Assembly (NCBI GenBank): GCA_036504535.1 | Contig: DASXUY010000037.1 | Location: 1-64,000 of the forward strand | Source: JARLGU01 sp036504535 | GTDB taxonomy: Bacteria; Armatimonadota; Armatimonadia; Armatimonadales; Capsulimonadaceae | DNA: 64,000 nt | Direction: 5' to 3' | Part shown: positions 26,893 through 34,700 of the stretch, piece after piece | Numbering within the stretch: position 1 is the first letter of the stretch | Layout: every line of letters starts with the position of its first letter | The notes under the pieces: generated by a model | Database searches by the model: none | What the model was told of the DNA's origin: nothing | The model's input: the letters and a program-made list of their open reading frames with translations, nothing else | Position numbers and translations under genes: made by a program

Positions 26893-26955
26893 CCTATGGG
26901 TCGGAGACCCTATCCGCAATAACTAGCCGCGTACTTCAGTGCGTGGTGGCTTCGG
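26893..26955 (+). repeat. Two-hairpin dispersed element, copy E2
   Basis: Hairpin 1 GGGTC-GGA-GACCC (26898-26910), constant linker with CAATAACTA, hairpin 2 CCGCGTACT-TC-AGTGCGTGG (26927-26946). It shares ATTC-Y-TATGGGTC and CCGCAATAACTAG with E1, forming one subfamily. Confidence 0.75.
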
Positions 26956-26983
26956 CTCCGTACAATCCACAACACCGGAAAAA

Positions 26984-27070
26984 CCCAGCCCACGGCCCGC
27001 CAACGTCCTGTGGGTCGGAGACCCTATCATCAATAACTAACCATGTACTTTAGTGCGTGGTGGCCTCTGG
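26984..27070 (+). repeat. Two-hairpin dispersed element, copy E3
   Basis: Hairpin 1 at 27012-27024, hairpin 2 CCATGTACT-TT-AGTGCGTGG at 27041-27060. It shares the upstream flank CCCAGYCCAYRGCCYGCCAA and CAATAACTAACC with E4, forming a second subfamily. It lies just past the AraC-type gene's stop. Confidence 0.75.
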
Positions 27071-27131
27071 ATCAAGGGACGAAAGACGCGGCCGCCGTCA
27101 TAATCCTATGGGGCGGCGACTGTTTCTCCCC

Positions 27132-28118
27132 TCACTCCCCGAGCGCCATCCGGCGAAAATCCGACGGCGAAACACCCGTCACTCGCTTAAACACCCTGCT
27201 GAAGTGGTACGCGTCATCATAGCCCTCACTGAGTGCCACCGCCTTCACCGAGCGATCTGTCTCCACCAGCAGGTGCTTGGCGCGAGAGATACGCCGCTCC
27301 TCGATATAGTCGCGCGGCGATCGCCCCGTGAGACGATAGAACGCCGCGCGAAATGCCGTTTCGCCCAGCCCCGCTCGCGTTGCAAGCTCTGCCACTGACA
27401 GCTGCGTCAAGCTGGCGGTCTCCTCGCTGCCATCGAGTTCGCGAACCAGTTGCTGAAGCCGCGTCTCCCCACCACCCGTCGAAGTTATCCCGGCATGACC
27501 TGCATCTGACGCCAGCGTTCTAAGCATCCACCCGAGGATCTCATTAACTGCGGCTTGATCGGCAATACTCAATGTCGACGGCTGTGCATACAGCGACGCC
27601 AGCGTGCTCATCCGCTCAGCCCATTGCGCTGGCGACCTAACGGGTGTCACAAACGGCAGACGCAAACCACCCGCGTCGTCGGTGCCGCCCACATGGAAAA
27701 TGGGCATCGACGTGGCTACCGAAGGCTTCTGAATGATCACGCTGGTGGGCCGGAGGTTCTCATACGGTCTCAACGCAGGGTTCGCAAAAAAATCGAAGTG
27801 CGCGGCGCGGTGCACTCCGGCTCTATACGCCCACCCATGAACAAATCGAGGCGGGATGAAAATGACATCCCCCGGAACGATGTCAATGCTGCCCTCATCT
27901 CCCACAGAAACCCATGTCCGCCCGTCAACCTGCAAGATGAATTCGTAGTCAAGAATGGTCCGCAATCGCGCATACTCCACCGAATCAGCTTCGGGGGTTC
28001 GATACAAGCCCGCAATGCGCAAGTGAAAGCTTATTGGACCACCGATGACCATGACCGGAATTGCCTGCGGAGGCACCGGCAACCGACGGTCCGAAGAATG
28101 CGACGAAATATCCATCAT
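27132..28118 (-). CDS. AraC family transcriptional regulator
   Basis: About 328 residues from the ATG at 28118. An N-terminal cupin-type sensor domain includes SIDIVPGDVIFIPPRFVHGW. The C-terminal AraC/XylS double helix-turn-helix shows LATRAGLGETAFRAAFYRLTG, SPRDYIEERRISRAKHLLVE, then a second helix with ALSEGYDDAYHFSRVFKRVT and the closing GVSPSDFR signature. The longer start at 28226 would reach into the divergent gene's leader and is less likely. A 14-bp perfect palindrome sits across the start codon. It is divergent from two dehydrogenase genes 122 bases away and is the obvious candidate to control them. The ligand is unknown. Confidence 0.93.
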   Translation of the reverse strand: MMDISSHSSDRRLPVPPQAIPVMVIGGPISFHLRIAGLYRTPEADSVEYARLRTILDYEFILQVDGRTWVSVGDEGSIDIVPGDVIFIPPRFVHGWAYRAGVHRAAHFDFFANPALRPYENLRPTSVIIQKPSVATSMPIFHVGGTDDAGGLRLPFVTPVRSPAQWAERMSTLASLYAQPSTLSIADQAAVNEILGWMLRTLASDAGHAGITSTGGGETRLQQLVRELDGSEETASLTQLSVAELATRAGLGETAFRAAFYRLTGRSPRDYIEERRISRAKHLLVETDRSVKAVALSEGYDDAYHFSRVFKRVTGVSPSDFRRMALGE

Positions 28119-28126
28119 GCATGATG
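28113..28126. promoter_or_regulatory. 14-bp perfect palindrome over the araC-type start codon
   Basis: CATCATGCATGATG reads the same on both strands and includes the ATG at 28118-28116. A second perfect palindrome, TTTGCGCGCAAA, lies at 28193-28204 in the same divergent intergenic region. Either may be bound by the AraC-type protein. Confidence 0.45.
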
Positions 28127-28240
28127 ATTTCTCTATGGACCCGCCCAATCCCTTTACGTACAATGGGGGTAACGCGCCGTAGCAGCAAGAGATTTGCGCG
28201 CAAACAGCGCTACCGCTATCCTTCATTGGAGATCAGGAAT

Positions 28241-29212
28241 ATGAAGTCACGAGCAATTGTTATCACTGGCCCCAACGCCATCGAGATGTGGGACTACGAA
28301 ACCCCAGCCCTTAAGCCGGGCGAAATGCTGGTTAAGACGTCCTACAGTGGTGTCAGCCAGGGCACCGAAATCTGGGACTATATCGGTAAGCGGCCCGAGC
28401 TGAGCTTCCCGAATGTCCCCGGATACCAAAGTGTCGGCGAAGTCATCGATGTCGCCGACGGTGTCGATGGCTCCATGATCGGCAAAACCGTTCGCTATAT
28501 CAGCAGCCGCCTGGAAGCGCCGTTCACGAACTCGTGGATGAACTGTCACGTCGAATACGCTGTCATCAAGGACAACGTGCTCGTCGTGCCCGATGGCGTC
28601 GACCCTATCGAAGCCGCAATGTCATGCATGCCTGCCGTTTCGCTACTCGGCAACCGAATGCTCAACATCACCATCGGCGATGTGGTCGTGGTGACCGGTC
28701 AGGGCATGATCGGCCAGGGCGCAGCCCAACTGGCGCGCCTCCGCGGCGCGACGGTGATCGCAGCCGACGTCTCCCCGCAGCGTCTCGAACTCAGCCGGAA
28801 ATACAGCGCCGATTATGTCGTCAATCCCGCTACCGAGGATCTCGAAGCAGCCGTGAAGGCGATAAAGCCCGACGGTGCCGACATCGCAATCGACACCACG
28901 GGACGCGCCAGCATGTTCCCCACCCTCGTGAATATGATCCGCGTCTACGGTCAGATCTCGCTCCAGGGCTGGTATCCCGATCCGATCACGTTCAACTTCC
29001 ACGACACGCACGGCAAACGCCCTACGATTGCTATTCCGTGCGGCCTCGCGATGGACAGCGCCGTTCTCGATCTGCTCAAGGAGCGCAAACTGCACCTGCG
29101 CGGCCTTGTCAGCAATGTCGAAAGCGCCGCGAACGCGGCCGAGATGTACAAGCGAATGGCAGCCGCCGACCCGAGCCTCATGGGTGTCGTCTTTGATTGG
29201 AGCCTTGTATGA
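28241..29212 (+). CDS. Zinc-type (MDR superfamily) dehydrogenase lacking the catalytic-zinc Cys
   Basis: The 323-residue protein begins at ATG 28241, backed by GGAGATCAGGA upstream. It has the GroES-like N-terminal half (LKPGEMLVKTSYSGVSQGTE, VPGYQSVGEV) and a Rossmann half with VVVTGQGMIGQGAAQLARLRG for NAD(P). Where alcohol dehydrogenases carry the zinc ligand Cys in a CGIC-type loop, this protein has YSGVSQGTE, so catalytic zinc is probably absent. This resembles BchC-like or sugar-dehydrogenase-like members; the substrate is unknown. Its stop overlaps the next gene's start by four bases. Probably regulated by the divergent AraC protein. Confidence 0.85.
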   Translation: MKSRAIVITGPNAIEMWDYETPALKPGEMLVKTSYSGVSQGTEIWDYIGKRPELSFPNVPGYQSVGEVIDVADGVDGSMIGKTVRYISSRLEAPFTNSWMNCHVEYAVIKDNVLVVPDGVDPIEAAMSCMPAVSLLGNRMLNITIGDVVVVTGQGMIGQGAAQLARLRGATVIAADVSPQRLELSRKYSADYVVNPATEDLEAAVKAIKPDGADIAIDTTGRASMFPTLVNMIRVYGQISLQGWYPDPITFNFHDTHGKRPTIAIPCGLAMDSAVLDLLKERKLHLRGLVSNVESAANAAEMYKRMAAADPSLMGVVFDWSLV

Positions 29213-30207
29213 AAGCACTCGTAGTCAACACCCCAGGCAAACTGGAATTCGCCGACATCCCAGTTCCCGTCATTAACCCGTACCAGGCACTCGCCAAGGT
29301 GGAGGTATGCGGGATCTGCAACAGCACCGACACCAAGCTGATCGATGGCCTCATGGGCTGGGCGCCACCCGCACCCTTCGTCCTCGGCCACGAATCGGTC
29401 GGAACCATCGTCGAAATCGGCGAGCGCGTCACCCGCTACAAGGTCGGTGACCGCGTGACCCGCCCGATTTACCGCTCGCCCATTCCCGCCTCGAAGCTGC
29501 AAGCCGCGAACGGGGGCTTTGTGGAATACGGCATCGTCACCGATAACGCTGCCATGGCCGCTGACGGCGACTTATCGATGGCCGACGATTACAACGCCAA
29601 CCGGCAGATGGTGGCCCCGCAATCGCTCTCGCCGCTCCAAGCCGCGCTCTGCATTAGCCTGAGCGAAACCGCAAGCCTGATCGACCCGCTGCCAAACATT
29701 GCTGGCCAAACGGTACTCGTTGCCGGCACAGGGGTAGCCGGGCTATCGTTCGCAATGTGGTGCAAGCTCGCCGGAGCGCGTACCATCGTCCTCGGACGTC
29801 GCGCCAGCCGCCTCGCGCTTGCCACAAAACTCGGCGCCGACCACGTCATCGACACATCCGAATCCGGCTATGTGGAAAGGCTTGTCGCGGAGTATGGCCA
29901 GGCGGACGTCCTGTTCGAAGGCACCGGCGTCGTCTCCGTCGCCGACGGCCTCGCCAGCGTCCTCAAGCCCGGCGGCTACGCGCTCGCCTACGGTGTGCCG
30001 CCATCAGGCAACAAATACGCCGACTTCTGGAAGTCCCCTGCCGTCAACGAACAAACCCGCTACGCCTGGGTCACCGACCTCATGGCGCGAGGGTGGATCA
30101 AGAGCGAATGGTTCGTCACGCACACCTGGAAGTTTGACGAAGCTCTACAAGCCTTCGACCAAACCCGCGCCGGTGAAGTGTTCAAAGGCTTCGTAACGAT
30201 CAGCTAA
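29209..30207 (+). CDS. Zinc-dependent alcohol/polyol dehydrogenase-like protein
   Basis: The 332-residue protein starts at ATG 29209 inside the previous gene's stop (ATGA), a sign of translational coupling. Family features are CGICNSTDTKLIDG with the zinc-ligand Cys, GHESVGTIVEIGERVTRYKVGDRV with the second ligand region, and the Rossmann motif VLVAGTGVAGLSFAMWCKLAG. Unlike its upstream partner it keeps the active-site Cys. The pair may oxidise a sugar or polyol in two linked steps or form a heteromer, which is inferred from coupling only. The last codons and stop lie within a 37-bp sequence repeated 796 bases downstream. Confidence 0.88.
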   Translation: MKALVVNTPGKLEFADIPVPVINPYQALAKVEVCGICNSTDTKLIDGLMGWAPPAPFVLGHESVGTIVEIGERVTRYKVGDRVTRPIYRSPIPASKLQAANGGFVEYGIVTDNAAMAADGDLSMADDYNANRQMVAPQSLSPLQAALCISLSETASLIDPLPNIAGQTVLVAGTGVAGLSFAMWCKLAGARTIVLGRRASRLALATKLGADHVIDTSESGYVERLVAEYGQADVLFEGTGVVSVADGLASVLKPGGYALAYGVPPSGNKYADFWKSPAVNEQTRYAWVTDLMARGWIKSEWFVTHTWKFDEALQAFDQTRAGEVFKGFVTIS

Positions 30208-30240
30208 TCGACAATGCCCCACGGCCTTGCCGTGGGCAAC
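30200..30240 (+). repeat. REP-like palindrome left of the transposase gene, in a 37-bp direct repeat
   Basis: CCCCACGGC and GCCGTGGG form a hairpin. The 37 bases 30200-30236 match 30996-31032 with three mismatches and include the dehydrogenase stop codon. Confidence 0.7.
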
Positions 30241-30340
30241 ATTTAGAACGCCCGCTCCGGGGATTAGGAACAAGACCAGCGCCCTGCCTCACATCCTAAG
30301 CCCCGGCCTTTGGAAGCGCCTTGGTTTTACCGAAATGCCG

Positions 30341-30793
30341 CTATTCCCAGAGATACCGCTCGTCGTACTCAACTCCGTGCTCGGCAAGCGCCGCCAGGAA
30401 TTCATCCTCGAACGAAACGGACCGATGGTGCTCGCGTTGATTGACGATATACCTCTTTACACCATCAACATCATCCGGAGATATTGAAAACGCCCCGTAT
30501 CCTGTCTGCCATCCAAAGGATTCTAAGTCTGCCCCTTTCGACTTTAGTAAACGAGAGCTCGATCCCTTGATCTCCTCGACAATATCTGCCAGAGCAGTGG
30601 TCCGAGCCAAATCAAGCAAAATATGCACGTGATCTTCAACCGAGTTGACAATGACCGCCCGGCACCGCCTTTTCGCAATAATAGCGGTCATATACCTGTG
30701 CATCTCGTCTCTGATCCCATCGTGCAACATTCGTTCGCGCTGCTTGGTGGCAAATATCAGGTGGATGTAAACTTCTGAGTATGAGTGCGCCAT
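30341..30793 (-). CDS. IS200/IS605-like Y1 transposase (REP-associated tyrosine transposase type)
   Basis: The 150-residue protein has the single-strand transposase layout: EVYIHLIFATKQRERML at the start, the HUH metal-binding motif in EDHVHILLDL, and the catalytic Tyr candidate in VKRYIVNQREHH. The length and single domain fit TnpA of IS200 or a RAYT. A GGAGG ribosome-binding site precedes the ATG. It is framed by REP-like palindromes (30214-30237, 30965-30984, 31011-31035) rather than by full IS ends, so it is more likely a RAYT that serves these palindromes. It appears intact. Confidence 0.9.
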   Translation of the reverse strand: MAHSYSEVYIHLIFATKQRERMLHDGIRDEMHRYMTAIIAKRRCRAVIVNSVEDHVHILLDLARTTALADIVEEIKGSSSRLLKSKGADLESFGWQTGYGAFSISPDDVDGVKRYIVNQREHHRSVSFEDEFLAALAEHGVEYDERYLWE

Positions 30794-31121
30794 ATTGACC
30801 TCCTTTTATCATTCGCGAATAGCCACACGCCTATGAATCCGTAAGGACCCGCGCGAGCCTTCATATATATCACTCCCACCAGCGGGCCAAAAGCGGAAAT
30901 GCTCGTAAAGAATATTTTCGCCGCGCCACAACTCTGAAGCCCCAGAGCGGGTGCCCTAACTTCAGCCCACGGCAACGCCGTGGGATCGCCGCCATTCAGC
31001 TAATCAACAATGCCCCACGGCGTTGCAGTGGGGCACCTCCTCACGTTTCGCTTGCCTGCCATCCGGGGTATCTGTTCCTCCGGCGACGCAATCCTCAACG
31101 CGCGCCAACATGAGGAACCCT
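30794..31121. repeat. REP-like palindromes right of the transposase gene
   Basis: Two hairpins lie here. CCCACGGCAACGCCGTGGG (30966-30984) is in inverted orientation to the left copy. CCCCACGGCGTTGCAGTGGGG (about 31013-31033) is in direct orientation and part of the 37-bp direct repeat. The alternating orientation is like BIMEs around RAYT genes. No gene seen otherwise. Confidence 0.65.
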
Positions 31122-31724
31122 ATGGCAAGCGCGAGCAGCATACAGCAGACCAGTGGCGGAACAACCCCCGTTACCGTTGATGAACTAACCAAGCGGAACG
31201 TGGAAGCAATTACGCGGCTGGAGAATGCGGCCGACGAGCAGCGGACGTTCGGCGAACGTGTCGCTGACGGCATTGCCCGCCTGGTAGGCAGCTGGCCATT
31301 CATAATCATGCAGTCCATCATCCTGGCGATCTGGATTGTGCTGAACATCCTTGGCTGGATCAAGCACTGGGATCCATACCCGTTCATCCTGCTGAACCTC
31401 GCCTTGTCGTTCCAAGCAGCGTACACTGGCCCAATCGTCATGATGAGCCAGAACCGCCAGAGCCAGCTTGCGGAGAGACGCAACCGTCTCGACCTGCAGA
31501 TCAACTTGCTCTCGGAGCAAGAGAACACCGAAACGATACGTCTGCTTCGCCTGCTTTGCGAGAAGCATGGAATAGATATGGCGGCTTCGTCCAACGCAGA
31601 GGTGTTTATGCAGGAGACGCAGCCCGATGTCGTAATCACGCAGCTTGACGAAGCTGCAGCCATGACAACCGCGCAGTGTGACGATCAGCGCAACCAAGAA
31701 AAAGAGCAGGCTTCCCAATCATAG
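31122..31724 (+). CDS. DUF1003 family membrane protein
   Basis: About 200 residues from the ATG at 31122, chosen because TGAGGAA lies at ribosome-binding distance. The family core is ADGIARLVGSWPFIIMQSII, two membrane helices (SIILAIWIVLNILGW and PFILLNLALSFQAAY), and MMSQNRQSQLAERRNRLDLQ followed by a coiled, charged tail, all typical of DUF1003. Function unknown; the family is widespread. The stop codon lies in the loop of a bidirectional terminator, so no read-through to or from the convergent S53 gene is expected. Confidence 0.9.
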   Translation: MASASSIQQTSGGTTPVTVDELTKRNVEAITRLENAADEQRTFGERVADGIARLVGSWPFIIMQSIILAIWIVLNILGWIKHWDPYPFILLNLALSFQAAYTGPIVMMSQNRQSQLAERRNRLDLQINLLSEQENTETIRLLRLLCEKHGIDMAASSNAEVFMQETQPDVVITQLDEAAAMTTAQCDDQRNQEKEQASQS

Positions 31725-31745
31725 TGGGAAGCCTGCCCTTTTTCG
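31706..31745. terminator. Bidirectional terminator overlapping the DUF1003 stop codon
   Basis: GCAGGCTTCCCA pairs with TGGGAAGCCTGC (12 bp), with a 7-base loop that contains the TAG stop. T5 follows on the plus strand (after CC), and on the minus strand the stem is followed by TCTTTTTCTT, so it can end both convergent transcripts. Confidence 0.92.
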
Positions 31746-31767
31746 TCTTCGTAGAGGCTCAGCAGTT

Positions 31768-34700
31768 CTAGTTCACCGTGAACGTCGCCGCAGAGCTCGT
31801 ACCGCCGCCAGGCGTTGGATTGAATACGGTAATGTTGAGCGTGCCTGCGGAGACGAGCAAAGTCGCCGGTATCGTCCCGCTGATCGCGCCATTCGCAAAG
31901 GTCGTAGTCAAGCTCGTTGAGTTAACCTTTATGACGCTTCCCTGCACAATCCCCGTTCCCGTCACCGTGATTTTCAGGGCGACCGAGCCGTGAGCTACCG
32001 ATGACGGACTCACAGCCGTAATCGATGGCGCCGGGTTGAGCGACGTGAGCGTCGCCGCTGTGCTCGTTCCGCCGCCAGGCGTTGGATTCACAACCGTCAC
32101 CGCCACAGCCCCAGCCGTCGTGATCGTCCCAGACGGTACCGAAGCGCTCAAGGTACCGTCCTGGTTGAGTGTCGTCGTAAGAGCCGTCACGCCGACTTTA
32201 ATCACACTCTCCGGCACAAATCCTGTTCCGGTTGCCGTCAGGGTGAATGTCGCACCGCCGCGAGTGGCGCTGGTCGGCGAGATCGACGTAATCTTTGCCA
32301 TCGGGTTGTTAACGGTCAACGTCGCCGCTGAGCTAACGCCGCCGCCGGGCGGCGGTGCGCTCACCGTTAGCTGCAGCTTGCCTGCCGATGCCACGGATGC
32401 CGAAACGATTGTCGCGGACAGCGTGCCGTTGGCATTGAGTGTAGTCGTCAGTGGCGATCCGTTGAGGCTGATCACCGAGCCGGTCACGAAGCCTGCCCCA
32501 GTCAGCGTGACCGTGAAGTCAGCCGCGCCACGCACAACGGACGCCGGACTGACAATAGTGACCGTCGGCACACGGTTGTTGACCGTAAGGCTAAGAGCGT
32601 TACTGTCGCCGCCCCCAGGAGTCGGTGCCGTAACGATGAGCGATACCGGCGAGGCCGATGTCATCGCTGTAGCAGGAAGCGTGAACGTCAGCGAACCGTT
32701 CGCGTTCGCCGTTGCGTTATACGTCACCCCGGCGACTGTTACCTTCGTTCCTGTCACGAGACCTGTGCCCGTGATGGTGATTGACGATGCCGCCCCCATT
32801 GTCACTGTTGACGGTGTCAACGTCGCAATTACCGGGACCGCGTTCGATACTGCCAGCGTCGCCGCCACGCTCGATCCGCCTCCTGGCGCCGGGTTCACCA
32901 CCTTGATCGCGAGCGACGCAACTTTAGCAACTGCTGACGCCGGGATCGATGCGCTGAGCGTGCCGTCGTTGTTCACGGTCGTCGTCAACGCCACCCCGCC
33001 AGCATTGATGACGGAGCCTAGGACGAAGTTCGTTCCGGTCACCGTAACAGTGAACGGCTGCGCGCTACGCACGACTGTTGTCGGCCATATCGATGTAATC
33101 GCAGGGACGGGATTCGCGACTGTCAGTGTCATCGCTGCGCTACTGCCGCCACCAGGCGCAGGAGCCGTCACGATAACGGCGAGGGTTGCAGCAGTGGTCA
33201 GCATCGTGTCTGGGACGTCGACACTCAGCGTTCCATCCTGATTCGCCGTCGGAGTGAGCGCAGCACCTCCCACTGTGACCGTGCAGCCAGCCACAAAACG
33301 CAATCCGGTGATTGTGAGCGTGAACGTGTCCGAGTCTAGTGCCACCGTACGCGTACTGAGCGCTGTGATCTGCGGAACGCCGTTGTTGACTGTAATCGAC
33401 GATGCAGCGCTTGTACCGCCGCCGGGAGTTGGCGCCGTAACTGTAATGGCGATTGGCCCAGCCGCCGTCAGCGCGCTGCCTGGGATTGTCGCCTTGAGCG
33501 TCGTTCCCGATCCGGTCGTAGTGAGCGGAGTGCCGTCAATATTTATCGTCGATCCAGCAACATATCCCCAACCGGTAACCGTGATCGCAGCAGATGCCGA
33601 GTTGCGCAGGACAGTTGTGGGCGATACCGTTGTAATGAGCGGAACACCATTGAGCACTGTCAGCGTCGAAGCGCTGCTGGCTCCGCCGCCAGGCGTTGGG
33701 TTGAGTACCGTAATGGCGACTGACGATGCCGTAGCAACCACCGATGCAGGCACAGTAGCCGTCAGCGTGTCGGTCCCGTTGAAGGTTGTGGGTAGTTGAG
33801 TCGTTCCGGCGACAATCTTCGCGCCGGTGATGATATTGTCAGCTTTGACCGTCAGCAGGAAAGATGACTGCGAGCGAGTCACCGTCGATGGCGATATCGC
33901 GCTAATCGATGCCACGGGATTGTTAACGGTCAGCGTCTTGGCGGCGCTTGATCCCCCACCAGGTGTTGGCGCAGTAATGATGACTGGAACCAAGCCACCG
34001 ACCGACACGGCGCTCGCTGGCACCGTAGCGCTCAGCGTACCGTCTTCATTCAGCGTTGTAGTCAGCGCGGTCCCAGCCACCTTGATCTGAGAACCGCTCA
34101 CGATGCCAGTTCCTGTTGCGGTGAGTGTGAACGAGCTTGCGCCCATCGCAACCGTGGCAGGCGAAATACTTGTCAGCACGGGCACGCGGTTATTGACTGT
34201 GAATGCGGCGGCTGTGCTTGTCCCACCGCCTGGCGTCGGCGCAGTCACCGTAATCGCGATTGGCCCAGCGGTGACCAAAGCGCTTCCCGGGATCGTCGCC
34301 TTGAGCGTTGTGCCCGATCCCGTGGTCGTCAGGGGCGTACCATCGATGTTGATCGTCGAGCCAGCGACGAAACCCCAGCCGGTTACGGCAATTGCGGCCG
34401 ATGCCGACCCACAGAGAGCCGTTGTCGGCGACACCGTTGTGATAAGCGGAATGCCGTTCAGCACCGTCAGAGAAGACGCGCTGCTCGCTCCGCCGCCAGG
34501 CGTCGGGTTAAGCACCGTGATCGCGACCGACGATGACGTAGCGACCACGGATGCGGGCACTGTCGCGGTTAGCGTGTCGGTGCCGTTGAACGTGGTCGGC
34601 AGCTGAACGCCGCCTGCGACAATCTTTGCTCCAGCGATTATACTGTCAGCTTTGACTGTTAGCAGGAACGACGACTGCGAACGCGTCACTGTGGAAGGCG

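Larger units (their letters stand above)
26500..27131. other. Gene-poor region downstream of an orphan promoter
   Basis: After the promoter at 26471-26499, an open frame at 26624-26926 lacks a ribosome-binding site and runs into a repeat, so I do not call it. The region contains two-hairpin elements E2 and E3. A small RNA or decayed gene is possible. Confidence 0.45.

Noticed and set aside
26624..26926. 100-codon frame downstream of the orphan promoter
   Set aside because: No ribosome-binding site, no family resemblance, and the end runs into a dispersed repeat.
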